Assembly: GCF_002585305.1 (NCBI RefSeq) | Contig: NZ_NUNF01000021.1 | Location: forward strand, 28,133 to 92,132 | DNA length: 64,000 nt | Source of the DNA: Bacillus sp. AFS037270 | GTDB taxonomy: Bacteria; Bacillota; Bacilli; Bacillales_B; DSM-18226 | Direction: 5' to 3' | The notes under the pieces: generated by a model | Told to the model about the DNA's origin: nothing | The model's database searches: none | What the model saw: the letters and a program-made list of their open reading frames with translations, nothing else | Made by a program: the position numbers and the translations under genes | In this document: positions 36,250-45,661 of the stretch, in pieces | How positions within the stretch are numbered: position 1 is the first letter of the stretch | Layout: each line of letters starts with the position of its first letter

Positions 36250-37019
36250 AGCTTTATATCATTGGAGCCGGACCAGGCGATCCAGATTTAATCACGGTAA
36301 AAGGTCTTCAGCATCTTCAGGAGGCAGACGTCGTTCTTTATGCCGATTCTCTTGTGAATGAAGACTTAATTGCAAAAGCAAAACCTTCTGCCGAAATATT
36401 GAAAACCGCCGGGATGCATTTAGAAGAAATGGTTGACGTCATGGCTGACCGAATCCAGCAAGGGAAAAAGGTCGTTCGGGTCCACACGGGCGATCCGGCT
36501 GTCTATGGGGCGATTATGGAACAAATCGTCTTGTTAAAGGAAAAAGGAATCGAGGTAGAGATTGTTCCGGGTGTGAGCTCAGTGTTTGCAGCCGCCGCGG
36601 CCGCGCAAGCCGAGCTGACGATTCCTGATTTAACGCAAACCGTGATCCTGACAAGAGCTGAAGGCAGGACACCAGTGCCCGAATTTGAAAAGCTGGCGGA
36701 TTTAGCAAAACATCATTGCACAATTGCGCTCTTCTTAAGTGCGACGTTAACGAAAAAGCTTGTCAAGGAATTGACCGGGGCTGGCTGGAGCATGGATACC
36801 CCTGTTGCGGTCGTTTATAAAGCCTCATGGCCGGATCAAAAAATCGTCCGGACCACACTGGAACGCTTAGACGAAGATATGAGGACGAATGGGATTCGTA
36901 AACAGGCGATGATCTTAGCCGGCTGGGCGCTAGACGAAAACATCCATGAACAAGATTATCGTTCCAAGCTGTATGACAAAACATTTACACACGGATTCCG
37001 CCGGGGGGTGGAGTCGTAA
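36246..37019 (+). CDS. cbiF: Cobalt-precorrin-4 C11-methyltransferase
   Basis: 257 residues, tetrapyrrole methylase family: IIGAGPGDPDLITVKGL, RVHTGDPAVYGAIMEQ and VVPGVSSVFAAAAAAQAELT. CbiF of B. megaterium was a structural prototype of this family. ATGA overlap with cbiL, and TAATG overlap with cbiG. Confidence 0.95.
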   Translation: MKLYIIGAGPGDPDLITVKGLQHLQEADVVLYADSLVNEDLIAKAKPSAEILKTAGMHLEEMVDVMADRIQQGKKVVRVHTGDPAVYGAIMEQIVLLKEKGIEVEIVPGVSSVFAAAAAAQAELTIPDLTQTVILTRAEGRTPVPEFEKLADLAKHHCTIALFLSATLTKKLVKELTGAGWSMDTPVAVVYKASWPDQKIVRTTLERLDEDMRTNGIRKQAMILAGWALDENIHEQDYRSKLYDKTFTHGFRRGVES

Positions 37020-38140
37020 TGATCGAGCTCCAAGAAGCGCAAAGGGCGGTCATTCAGCAGAAGGGTGACTATGCCGTTGTTGCGATTACAAAGCATGGGG
37101 TTGAACTGGCCCGCAAGCTGGGACGTTCGTTTCAAAATGCCGATGTGTACTATATGGCGAAGTTTGAAAAAGGAGATGAGCGGAACAAGGACATCCAGTT
37201 ATTCACCGGAAGCGTTCGCCTTCTCCTGCCCTCTCTTTTTGAGGCCTATAAGGGGCTGATCATAATCATTTCCCTTGGAGCCGTGGTCCGAATGATTGCT
37301 CCTATTTTAAAGGATAAAAAAACAGATCCTGCCGTTGTGGTTATCGACGATAAGGGCGAACATGTGATCAGCGTGCTGTCAGGCCATATCGGCGGTGCCA
37401 ATGAACTAACCAAAGAAGTGGCGGCCGCCCTACAGGCCCGTCCCATTATTACCACCGCTTCAGATGTACAGGAAACGATTGCGGTTGATTTGTTCGGAAA
37501 ACGGTTTGGCTGGATCTGGGACTCGGCTGAAAAGCTGACGCCCGTTAGCGCTTCGGTTGTCAATGAAGAAAAAATCGCCGTGGTCCAGGAGTCAGGTGAA
37601 AAAGACTGGTGGCCATATGGCCGCCCGCTCCCGGGAAATATTCAGCCGTATTCATCGATCCAAGAAGCGCTGGCACAAAAGCCAGATGCAGCCCTAGTAG
37701 TAACCCATCGGAAATTATCCGATGACGAAACGGAGATTTTACATAATGGTGTTTTATATCGACCAAAGGTGATTGTCCTTGGAATGGGATGCAACCGCGG
37801 GACCACTGCAGTGGAAATCGAAGCAGTAATCGACGAAACGCTTGAGGAATTAGGGTTTTCGAAAAAAAGTGTCAAAGCGATTTGCACGATTGATCTAAAA
37901 AAGGATGAAGCGGGGCTGCTCGAAGTGGTGAATAAAAACCGCTGGGAGTTTATTTATTACACACCAGCTGAATTGAATGCCATTGAACTTCAGAACCCTT
38001 CTGAAACGGTTTTTAAATATACCGGTGCGTACGGTGTCAGTGAGCCGGCCGCCTTATTGTACAGCGGTGCGGAACAGTTAGTGCTAATGAAGAAGAAATC
38101 AGGTAATGTCACCATATCAGTAGCGGTGATTCCCTATTGA
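37019..38140 (+). CDS. cbiG: Cobalt-precorrin-5A hydrolase
   Basis: 373 residues; opens the delta-lactone of cobalt-precorrin-5A, releasing acetaldehyde. Three parts: N-terminal domain with VAITKHGVELARKL, a middle part with SLGAVVRMIAPILKDKKTDPAVVVID and LSGHIGGANELT, and a C-terminal CobE-like domain with VLGMGCNRGTTAVEIE and YTGAYGVSEPAALL. Position after cbiF is as in other anaerobic operons. Confidence 0.94.
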   Translation: MIELQEAQRAVIQQKGDYAVVAITKHGVELARKLGRSFQNADVYYMAKFEKGDERNKDIQLFTGSVRLLLPSLFEAYKGLIIIISLGAVVRMIAPILKDKKTDPAVVVIDDKGEHVISVLSGHIGGANELTKEVAAALQARPIITTASDVQETIAVDLFGKRFGWIWDSAEKLTPVSASVVNEEKIAVVQESGEKDWWPYGRPLPGNIQPYSSIQEALAQKPDAALVVTHRKLSDDETEILHNGVLYRPKVIVLGMGCNRGTTAVEIEAVIDETLEELGFSKKSVKAICTIDLKKDEAGLLEVVNKNRWEFIYYTPAELNAIELQNPSETVFKYTGAYGVSEPAALLYSGAEQLVLMKKKSGNVTISVAVIPY

Positions 38141-38157
38141 TAGAGGAGGGAAATAGA

Positions 38158-39528
38158 ATGTCTAGTCGCAGACTTGTGATTGCAGGAACAGGCAGTGGTG
38201 TCGGAAAAACAACTCTGACCATTGGGCTGATGTCTGCTTTAAGGAAAAAAGGTTATACCGTCCAGGGCTTTAAATGCGGCCCAGATTATATCGACCCGAC
38301 TTATCATACGGCCGTCACGGGAAGAACGTCAAGAAACATTGACAGCTGGATGCTCAACCACGAGATGGTCAAAGAGATTGTCAACCGCGCAAGTGTTGGC
38401 GCGGATATTTCCATCATCGAGGGAGTAATGGGATTCTTTGATGGGAAAAATCCACTCAACAATACCGGCTCCACTGCCGAAATCAGTGTCATCACTGAAA
38501 GTCCTGTTATTTTAGTCGTAAATTGTGCCAGCATGGCCCGTAGTGCGGCGGCCATCGTCAAGGGATTTCAAACGTTTCTGGAGGAAGCCAATATTGTCGG
38601 GGTGATTGCTAACCGGGTTGGGAGTGAAGGCCATTTTAAAATCGTCCAAACCGCGATCGAGCAAGAATGCGGGATTCCCGTCCTTGGCTACTTGAAAAGA
38701 AACGAGGAACTCTCGATTCCGGAACGGCATTTAGGGTTGATACCCTCCGTTGAACGGGGAGAATTGGATCCATTTTTTGAGCAGCTTGGTGATTTAGTAC
38801 TGGAAACTGTCGATGTAGATTCTTTATATGAGCTGGCGAAAGCTTCCCCGTTAAAGGTAAAAGAATCCCAGTTTAAGAGAGCGGAGCAGGCAACTGTAAA
38901 AATTGCAGTTGCACGAGATGCCGCTTTTAATTTTTACTATCAGGAAAACCTCGACATGTTAGCAGCCGCCGGAGCAGAGCTGATCGAGTTCTCTCCATTA
39001 AAGGGTGAATCCCTGCCGGAACAAGTCGATGGCTTGTATATCGGTGGCGGCTTCCCAGAGGAATTTGCCGAGGAGCTGACCAAACAGACAGATGTAAAGG
39101 ACTCGATTCGATCGGCCATTGAAAAAGGACTGCCAACCTTGGCGGAATGCGGCGGGTTTATGTACTTAACCGAATCGTTGGAAACGACGGATGAAACGAA
39201 TTATGAAATGGTCGGGATTATTCCCGGTAAGGTGAAAATGCAGACAAAACTAGCAGCTTTGGGATACCGGGAAATCACTGCAGAAGGAGAAAATTTCTTG
39301 TTAGCGGGAAATCTGAGTGCAAGAGGTCATGAATTTCACTACTCTACCTTTCATCCGAGAACGGATTTTGACCCGGCCTACCAAACGAAAGGAATGCGCG
39401 GTTTTAAGCAAGAGGGCTATCGGAAAGGCAATTTAATCGCAGGTTATACCCATTTTCATTTTGGCTCATGCCCCGAGCTTGTGGAAAATTGGGTGAAGAA
39501 ATGTAAGGAGTTCAAAGAAAATGGCTAA
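38158..39528 (+). CDS. cbiA: Cobyrinate a,c-diamide synthase
   Basis: 456 residues; ATP- and glutamine-dependent amidation of the a and c side chains. P-loop GTGSGVGKTTLTIGL near residue 10, DethioB-synthetase-like core with CGPDYIDPTYHT, and a class I glutaminase domain with LAECGGFMYL (Cys nucleophile near residue 330) and HEFHYSTF. Start at ATG 38158, 7 nt after GAGGAGGGA. Overlaps cbiP by 8 nt. Confidence 0.95.
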   Translation: MSSRRLVIAGTGSGVGKTTLTIGLMSALRKKGYTVQGFKCGPDYIDPTYHTAVTGRTSRNIDSWMLNHEMVKEIVNRASVGADISIIEGVMGFFDGKNPLNNTGSTAEISVITESPVILVVNCASMARSAAAIVKGFQTFLEEANIVGVIANRVGSEGHFKIVQTAIEQECGIPVLGYLKRNEELSIPERHLGLIPSVERGELDPFFEQLGDLVLETVDVDSLYELAKASPLKVKESQFKRAEQATVKIAVARDAAFNFYYQENLDMLAAAGAELIEFSPLKGESLPEQVDGLYIGGGFPEEFAEELTKQTDVKDSIRSAIEKGLPTLAECGGFMYLTESLETTDETNYEMVGIIPGKVKMQTKLAALGYREITAEGENFLLAGNLSARGHEFHYSTFHPRTDFDPAYQTKGMRGFKQEGYRKGNLIAGYTHFHFGSCPELVENWVKKCKEFKENG

Positions 39529-41038
39529 AGCTCTTCCACTTATGTTTCAAGGGACTAATTCGGATGTCGGCAAAAGTGTCGTCGTGACAGCCTTTTGTCG
39601 GATATTCGCCCAGGACGGATATAAAACGGTTCCGTTTAAATCACAAAATATGGCGTTAAATTCCTATATCACCGTGGACGGAAAAGAAATCGGCAGAGCA
39701 CAGGGAGTTCAGGCCGAAGCCGCAGGGATTCAGGCAACCACCGATATGAACCCGATTCTACTAAAACCGAACCGGGATAACCAATCCCAAATTGTCGTCC
39801 ATGGTAAACCATATAAGAATATGGAAGCAGGAAGGTACCGCCGGGAATTCTTTCAAACGGGATTGACGCTGATTCAACAATCACTCAACACCCTGTCCCA
39901 AAATTATGAACGGATTGTCATTGAAGGGGCAGGCAGTCCGGCCGAGATTAATCTCAATGACCGGGAAATGGTCAATATGCGAGTCGCCAAAATGGCGGAT
40001 GCCCCTGTAATCCTGATTGGGGATATCGAAAAAGGCGGAGTGTTTGCTAGTTTAGTAGGAACCCTTCAGTTGATGGAACCAGTGGACCGCGACCGAGTGA
40101 TTGGCGTGATTATTAATAAATTCCGCGGCGATATCCGTCTGCTGGAATCCGGATTAACGTGGTTTGAGGAGTATTCAGGTAAACCTGTTCTCGGCGTGAT
40201 TCCATACTTGCAGAATCTAAATATTGATGCCGAGGATTCCGTGATTTTAAATCAATATACCTCCACTCAAAATACCGAAAAAGAATTGGATATCGCGGTG
40301 ATCCAGTATCCGAAAATCTCCAATTTCACCGATATCGACCCGTTTTTTGCCGAGCCGGATTGTCATGTCCGTTTTATAACGAGAGCGGATCAATTACACG
40401 ACCCAGATTTAGTGATTCTCCCAGGCAGCAAAAATACAATTGAAGATTTGCTGTTTTTAAGAAAGAGCGGCATCGCTCAAAAAATAGCAGAATTACAGAA
40501 AAAGAAACACACCGTTCTTTTCGGGATCTGCGGCGGCTATCAAATGCTCGGTGATAAAATTGAGGATCCGTTGGCGATCGAGTCGCTCCATCAAGAAATC
40601 GACGGTCTTCAGTTACTGCCAATTGAAACGACCATTACGAAAGAAAAGACGACAATCCTATCAAATGGGATGTTGCATCTTTTCGGAAAAAACTTTCATG
40701 TGACAGGTTACGAGATTCATATGGGTGAAACCTTGACGACAGGAGCGTCCCAAGGGCTTATTTTTACGAATGAAAAATGGGATGGCTGTTATTCTTCAGA
40801 CGAAACCATTATTGGCACTTATTTTCATGGGATATTTCATAATGATGAATTTCGCGAGGAATTGCTTAATCAGATCCGCCGCAAAAAGGGGTTGGCGCCC
40901 ATCCACAACCGCCCATCTTTTAACCAATTGAGGGAAGAAGCGTTTGACCGTCTGGCAGAACATGTTAGGGAACATGTAAAACTCGAAGTCATTGAACAAT
41001 TAATGAAGGATTACCAAAAAAGGGGGATCACCCAATGA
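39521..41038 (+). CDS. cbiP: Cobyric acid synthase
   Basis: 505 residues; amidates the b, d, e and g side chains of adenosylcobyrinate diamide. QGTNSDVGKSVVVTAFCRI is the P-loop start; PFKSQNMALNSY and EGAGSPAEINLNDREMVNM follow; the glutaminase domain has FGICGGYQMLG (nucleophile Cys) and TYFHGIFHNDEFRE with the His. Called CobQ in other species. ATGA overlap with cobT. Confidence 0.95.
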   Translation: MAKALPLMFQGTNSDVGKSVVVTAFCRIFAQDGYKTVPFKSQNMALNSYITVDGKEIGRAQGVQAEAAGIQATTDMNPILLKPNRDNQSQIVVHGKPYKNMEAGRYRREFFQTGLTLIQQSLNTLSQNYERIVIEGAGSPAEINLNDREMVNMRVAKMADAPVILIGDIEKGGVFASLVGTLQLMEPVDRDRVIGVIINKFRGDIRLLESGLTWFEEYSGKPVLGVIPYLQNLNIDAEDSVILNQYTSTQNTEKELDIAVIQYPKISNFTDIDPFFAEPDCHVRFITRADQLHDPDLVILPGSKNTIEDLLFLRKSGIAQKIAELQKKKHTVLFGICGGYQMLGDKIEDPLAIESLHQEIDGLQLLPIETTITKEKTTILSNGMLHLFGKNFHVTGYEIHMGETLTTGASQGLIFTNEKWDGCYSSDETIIGTYFHGIFHNDEFREELLNQIRRKKGLAPIHNRPSFNQLREEAFDRLAEHVREHVKLEVIEQLMKDYQKRGITQ

Positions 41039-42075
41039 ATAGCGTAAAAACAGCGATCCAGCCTCTCAATAGAGAAATGGGGCAGCAAGTTCGTAAGTAT
41101 ATCGATACATTAACCAAGCCTCCGGGCAGTTTGGGGAGATTAGAGGAATTAGCGATTCAACTGGCGGAAATGACATCTGAAGCCTTTCCGGTTGTATCAC
41201 CGCCTGGTGTAATCGTGTTTGCCGCTGATCATGGTGTGGTCGAAGAAGGGGTGTCCGCTTTCCCGCAGGAAGTAACCGTGCAAATGGTCATGAACTTTTT
41301 AAACAGCGGTGCGGCCATCAATGTCTTTAGCCGGCAAATCGGAGCCAAATTTGAAGTCGTCGATATCGGTGTGGCAGCAGATATAGAGGCAGATGGGTTT
41401 GTGAATCGGAAAATTCGCTATGGAACGAATAATTTTTGCCAGCAGGATGCCATGACAAGAGAAGAGGCCGAACAAGCCATCGCCGTTGGCTATGAACGGG
41501 CGGAACAGATGATTCAACAGAGAATCAAATGCTTAATTGTTGGTGAAATGGGGATCGGTAATACGACGCCAAGCAGTGCGATCGCAGCGGTTTTAAGCGG
41601 GCAGGACATCGGTGCCCTTGTCGGCCGAGGAACAGGGATTGCGACAGAAAAAATCCGTCATAAGCAAGAGGTCATCACACGGGCACTAAAGGAAAGAAAC
41701 CCTGACCGGAAGGATCCAATCGATATCTTAGCTAAAATAGGCGGTTTGGAAATAGCCGGTATGACCGGTGCCATGCTCTCCGCCGCTCGGAACCGGATCC
41801 CGATATTGGTAGATGGATTTATTTGTACGATAGCAGCTCTTTTGGCAAGGGAAATCTGTGAGACAGCAGCCGATTATATGGTGGTCGGACATCGTTCCGT
41901 CGAGCCGGGACATGAAATTGCACTGCAGTTATTAGGCAAGAAACCACTACTTGATTTAGATTTGCGGCTTGGCGAAGGTAGCGGGGCAGCAGTGGCCTTT
42001 CCGATCTTACAATCCGCGACCTTAATGCTGAAAGAAATGGCCACCTTTGCATCAGCCGGAATTTCAAATGAGTAA
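41035..42075 (+). CDS. cobT: Nicotinate-nucleotide:dimethylbenzimidazole phosphoribosyltransferase
   Basis: 346 residues; makes alpha-ribazole phosphate from DMB and nicotinate mononucleotide. Family features: TKPPGSLGRLEELA, FAADHGVVEEGVSAFPQEVT, GEMGIGNTTPSSA and the terminal LGEGSGAAVAFPIL with the catalytic Glu. It belongs to the lower-ligand arm and connects with BluB encoded later in the operon. ATGA overlap with cbiP. Confidence 0.95.
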   Translation: MNSVKTAIQPLNREMGQQVRKYIDTLTKPPGSLGRLEELAIQLAEMTSEAFPVVSPPGVIVFAADHGVVEEGVSAFPQEVTVQMVMNFLNSGAAINVFSRQIGAKFEVVDIGVAADIEADGFVNRKIRYGTNNFCQQDAMTREEAEQAIAVGYERAEQMIQQRIKCLIVGEMGIGNTTPSSAIAAVLSGQDIGALVGRGTGIATEKIRHKQEVITRALKERNPDRKDPIDILAKIGGLEIAGMTGAMLSAARNRIPILVDGFICTIAALLAREICETAADYMVVGHRSVEPGHEIALQLLGKKPLLDLDLRLGEGSGAAVAFPILQSATLMLKEMATFASAGISNE

Positions 42076-42095
42076 TGTAGGAAAGGAGCGAGAAG

Positions 42096-42881
42096 ATGAC
42101 AAATGGAAAAGTATATCTGGTTGGTGCTGGTCCAGGAGATCCTAAGCTGATCACGGTTTACGGGATGGAGTGTATCCAAGAGGCAGATGTGATTTTATAT
42201 GACCGCTTAGTAAATGAGGAACTGCTGAAATATGCAAAAGCGGAGGCAGAGCTGATTTTTTGCGGCAAACAGCCAGGAAGACATCAGATCATTCAAGATC
42301 AAATTCACGAGCTGTTAATTGAAAAAGCCAGTCAGGGCAAGACGGTCACCAGATTAAAAGGAGGCGATCCCTGTATTTTCGGCCGTGTCGGTGAAGAAGC
42401 GGAAATTCTCGCTGAACATGGGATCCGCTATGAAATGGTGCCCGGGATTACAGCTGGTATTGCAGCGCCTGCTTATGCCGGAATTCCGGTGACCCACCGC
42501 GATTATGCTTCCTCCTTCGCGATCGTCACAGGCCACAGCCGAGCGGAAAAGGATGAGGATCAATTAAATTGGCCAGCCCTCGCTCAAGGAATCGATACGA
42601 TTGCCTTTTATATGGGGATAGGGAATTTACCCTATATTGTTTCAAGATTAATCGAGAACGGAAAAAGCCCTGATACGAAAGCCGCCATTATCCAATGGGG
42701 GACCACAGCCAAGCAGAAGACGGTGACCGGAAGTTTAAAAGATATCGAAGTCCGGGTCCTTGAAGCAGGGATTACTCATCCAGCGATTGTTCTCGTGGGC
42801 GATGTGGTCGGTCTGCGCGAGAAATTACGCTGGTTTCAAGAAGCAGAGGAAAAACAAATAGTTGGAATAGGGAGGGACTAA
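42096..42881 (+). CDS. cobA: Uroporphyrinogen-III C-methyltransferase
   Basis: 261 residues; makes precorrin-2 by two methylations, the committed step to sirohaem and cobalamin. VYLVGAGPGDPKLITVYG, RLKGGDPCIFGRVGEEAE and VPGITAGIAAPAYAGIPVTHRDYASS are hallmark. There is no fused dehydrogenase/chelatase domain (plain SUMT, the cysG(A) gene in B. megaterium naming). No precorrin-2 dehydrogenase gene is seen in this window. AAAGGAG upstream. Confidence 0.94.
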   Translation: MTNGKVYLVGAGPGDPKLITVYGMECIQEADVILYDRLVNEELLKYAKAEAELIFCGKQPGRHQIIQDQIHELLIEKASQGKTVTRLKGGDPCIFGRVGEEAEILAEHGIRYEMVPGITAGIAAPAYAGIPVTHRDYASSFAIVTGHSRAEKDEDQLNWPALAQGIDTIAFYMGIGNLPYIVSRLIENGKSPDTKAAIIQWGTTAKQKTVTGSLKDIEVRVLEAGITHPAIVLVGDVVGLREKLRWFQEAEEKQIVGIGRD

Positions 42882-42882
42882 G

Positions 42883-43452
42883 ATGTCGATTATAGCGGAA
42901 ATCAAAAATCGAAGAGCAATACGTGATTATGCAGCTCGAGAGGTCGAAGACGAAAAGATTCACAGCTTATTAGAAGCAGCAACATGGGCACCAAATGACC
43001 GGATGCGGGAACCATGGAGCTTTTATGTCATTAAAGGCGAAGCTAAAAAACGCTATGAGGCGTTGGCCTATGACTATTTACAGGAACGCTTTCCAACCAA
43101 ACCAAATTTAATCGAAAGCTCCTTAAAAGTGCTAAAAACCACACCGGTTCATATTGTCGTTACAGCCGACATCGTTCCAGGGGATGAAGAGGCCTCTGCC
43201 GATAATGAATATGCTGTATGCTGCGCAATCCATTCGATGTGGCTAGCCGCCAAAGAATTGGGATTAGGCCTGGTCTGGCGGACAAGGGGCGTCGGACTTG
43301 TTCGTGACCAACGAATGGTTGAGTTTATTGGATCACCGGAAAACAAGAAAATTATCGGAAATTTGTTTATCGGTTATCCCGATCCAGAAGTATTAAAAAA
43401 GGCAAAAGTGCCGGCTCGGACATCCTTTGAAGAAAAAACAGTCTGGCTGTAA
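42883..43452 (+). CDS. Nitroreductase-family flavoprotein of the cobalamin operon (cbiY position)
   Basis: 189 residues. The nitroreductase fold is shown by IKNRRAIRDYAAREV (FMN phosphate site), ATWAPNDRMREPWSFYVI and ELGLGLVWRTRGVG. In the B. megaterium operon the gene at this spot, between cysG(A) and btuR, is called cbiY, whose role is not established. It differs clearly from the BluB-like protein encoded at 49825, so it probably is not the DMB synthase; a flavin-dependent reductase for Co(II) corrins ahead of the adjacent adenosyltransferase gene would fit but is inference. GGGAGGG precedes the ATG. Confidence 0.8.
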   Translation: MSIIAEIKNRRAIRDYAAREVEDEKIHSLLEAATWAPNDRMREPWSFYVIKGEAKKRYEALAYDYLQERFPTKPNLIESSLKVLKTTPVHIVVTADIVPGDEEASADNEYAVCCAIHSMWLAAKELGLGLVWRTRGVGLVRDQRMVEFIGSPENKKIIGNLFIGYPDPEVLKKAKVPARTSFEEKTVWL

Positions 43453-43467
43453 CGAGGAGTGAAGCAG

Positions 43468-44025
43468 ATGGAAGAGGTAACAGAAAACAAAGCAAAGCGC
43501 GGTCTTACATTAGTTTATACCGGTGATGGAAAAGGGAAAACGACGGCAGCCCTTGGGCTCGCTGTCCGTGCCGCCGGCCGAGGAAAACGGGTGCTCATGA
43601 TTCAATATATCAAATCGCCTGATCGAACGTATGGAGAAAAAATTACGTTTGAGAAACTGGGGATTGAAATCGTGCAGACAGGAGTCGGCTTTACGTGGAC
43701 GAAAACACCGGAGGAACATCGGGGAGCCCTAAAAACAGCGTGGGCGCTTACGAAAGAGATGGTACTGTTTGGCGGCTATGATGTTGTCATTTTAGATGAA
43801 CTGAATAATGCACTCGCGATTGATAAATTTCCGATTGATGATGTCCTTCCGTTGACAGAAGTATTGGAGTTGATTCAGCAGCGCCCTAAGGGGATGCATC
43901 TGGTCATCACCGGACGGTCAGCCAAAGAGGAGATCATCGAATGCGCGGATTTAGTAACCGAAATGAGGCCCGTTAAGCACTATTATAATGAAGGAATTCC
44001 TGCCGTGAAGGGAATTGAGTTTTAA
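43468..44025 (+). CDS. btuR: Cob(I)alamin adenosyltransferase, BtuR/CobO type
   Basis: 185 residues; adds the 5'-deoxyadenosyl group from ATP to Co(I) corrinoids. P-loop YTGDGKGKTTAALGLAVRAAG near residue 15, VLMIQYIKSP and VILDELNNAL, RSAKEEIIECADLVTEM are typical. Start at ATG 43468, 9 nt after GAGGAG. Overlaps cobD by TAATG. Confidence 0.94.
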   Translation: MEEVTENKAKRGLTLVYTGDGKGKTTAALGLAVRAAGRGKRVLMIQYIKSPDRTYGEKITFEKLGIEIVQTGVGFTWTKTPEEHRGALKTAWALTKEMVLFGGYDVVILDELNNALAIDKFPIDDVLPLTEVLELIQQRPKGMHLVITGRSAKEEIIECADLVTEMRPVKHYYNEGIPAVKGIEF

Positions 44026-45128
44026 TGGTCTACATTGAAAAATTTGGACATGGCGGCGATTTACTGACGGCCAGGCAACTGTTTGGGAAAGATTCAACGC
44101 AGCTGTTAGATTTCAGTGCGAATATCAATCCACTTGGCCCTCCACCTAATCTAATCGAGTTGATCAAGGAGCAGCTGGAGTCAATCGTTCATTATCCAGA
44201 TCCTGCCCAGCGTGTCCTCAAACAAAAGCTGGCAGAAAAGCACTCCGTTTCACCAGAACAGATTTTGATTGGAAATGGGGCAGCAGAGTGTATCGCCCTT
44301 TCGATTTTAGGCTTGCAGCCTAAAACGGTGGGTGTCATCTATCCTTGCTTTTCGGAATATGAACAGCTTGCTAGAGCTTATGGGGCAAACATCAAACCAT
44401 TGGTTGGCAGGGAAGAAAATGATTTTAAGCCGGATCGATTGGAAATTCTTCAATTGATAGCGAAAACCGATCTTGTATTTGTTGGACATCCCAACAATCC
44501 CACTGGTGTCGCGTATTCAAAGGCAGAACTTGTCGAGATGGCAGAACAGGCAGTGAAGACGAATACATATTTGTTAATAGACGAGGCATTTATTGATTTT
44601 CTACCAATCGAAACACAGATCACGCTGCTTGAGGATTTGCAACGGTGGAAACAGGTAATCCTGGTTCGCTCGATGACAAAATTCTATGCGATCCCTGGTC
44701 TCAGGCTGGGGTATATGGTGGCCGATCCAAACCTGATTTTAAACCTGCAGGTGAAACAAGTAACTTGGAGTGTCAACCAAATGGCCCTAATGGCTGGTGA
44801 AGCGGTCCTGAACGAAAAGGAATACGAGGAAGCAACGATCGCCCTGATTCAGGAGCAAAGAAGTTATGTCAAACGCGCGATTGAAGAGAAGTTAGGGTGG
44901 CAGGTTTTTCCGGGACAAGCGAATTTTCTGTTAGTAAGGATAACAGCTGACATCACGGCGGCTGATTTACAGTGGCGCATGGGTCATAAAGGAATCTTAA
45001 TACGCTCCTGTGCCATTTACCCGGGGTTAACGGATCAGGATTTTCGGATTGCGATTCGAACCGAGAAAGAAAATCAATGTTTGATCCAAGCCTTAATCGA
45101 AGTAAGTAAAGAGGGGAATCCATCATGA
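44025..45128 (+). CDS. cobD: Threonine-phosphate decarboxylase
   Basis: 367 residues, PLP-dependent aminotransferase fold; makes (R)-1-amino-2-propanol phosphate from L-threonine phosphate for the nucleotide loop. DFSANINPLGPPPN, GNGAAECIALSIL, HPNNPTGVAYSK, LIDEAFIDFLP and the Schiff-base Lys in RSMTKFYAIPGLRLGY are visible. It resembles HisC, but DEAFIDF and operon context support CobD. PduX, encoded later, supplies its substrate. ATGA overlap with cobU. Confidence 0.93.
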   Translation: MVYIEKFGHGGDLLTARQLFGKDSTQLLDFSANINPLGPPPNLIELIKEQLESIVHYPDPAQRVLKQKLAEKHSVSPEQILIGNGAAECIALSILGLQPKTVGVIYPCFSEYEQLARAYGANIKPLVGREENDFKPDRLEILQLIAKTDLVFVGHPNNPTGVAYSKAELVEMAEQAVKTNTYLLIDEAFIDFLPIETQITLLEDLQRWKQVILVRSMTKFYAIPGLRLGYMVADPNLILNLQVKQVTWSVNQMALMAGEAVLNEKEYEEATIALIQEQRSYVKRAIEEKLGWQVFPGQANFLLVRITADITAADLQWRMGHKGILIRSCAIYPGLTDQDFRIAIRTEKENQCLIQALIEVSKEGNPS

Positions 45129-45661
45129 CCTTAACCTATGTCACAGGAGGAATTCGCTCCGGAAAGAGTGAATTTGCGGAAAGGTTGGCTTCCAGTCAAG
45201 CAGGCCGAGTCCTTTATGTCGCGTTTGGTGTTGAAACCGATCAAGAAATGGAAAAAAGAATTGATATCCATAAGAAGCGGCGCCCGAGTGAATGGGGCGT
45301 TTTAGAAGAGCCCAATAAACTCAACTCTGTTCAAACCGTCTATCAAGACTATGATGTCATTTTAGTTGATTGTATTTCTTCGTGGCTGGCCAATCAGTGC
45401 ATGTGGTTAACAGAGCAGGAACTGAAGGAAGACAACAAGAAAACCAGTTTGATAGAAGAAGTGGAACTCTGGCTTAAAGGGATACAAGAAAATCAACAGC
45501 ATGTGATTATCGTTTCGAATGAGGTCGGTCTGGGCGGGGTCGCATTATCGTCGTTGGGGCGATTTTTTCAGGATGTCCTTGGAAAAATCAATCAATTAAT
45601 TGCAGCCGAAGCAGATGAAGCTTACGCCGTCTTTTCCGGTCTGCCATTGAGGTTGAAATAA
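45125..45661 (+). CDS. cobU: Adenosylcobinamide kinase / guanylyltransferase
   Basis: 178 residues; phosphorylates adenosylcobinamide and then attaches GMP. P-loop VTGGIRSGKSEFAERLA at the N terminus, then HKKRRPSEWGVLEEP (with the guanylylated His expected in this region) and VIIVSNEVGLGGVAL. Overlaps cobD by ATGA and cobS by TAATG. Confidence 0.95.
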   Translation: MTLTYVTGGIRSGKSEFAERLASSQAGRVLYVAFGVETDQEMEKRIDIHKKRRPSEWGVLEEPNKLNSVQTVYQDYDVILVDCISSWLANQCMWLTEQELKEDNKKTSLIEEVELWLKGIQENQQHVIIVSNEVGLGGVALSSLGRFFQDVLGKINQLIAAEADEAYAVFSGLPLRLK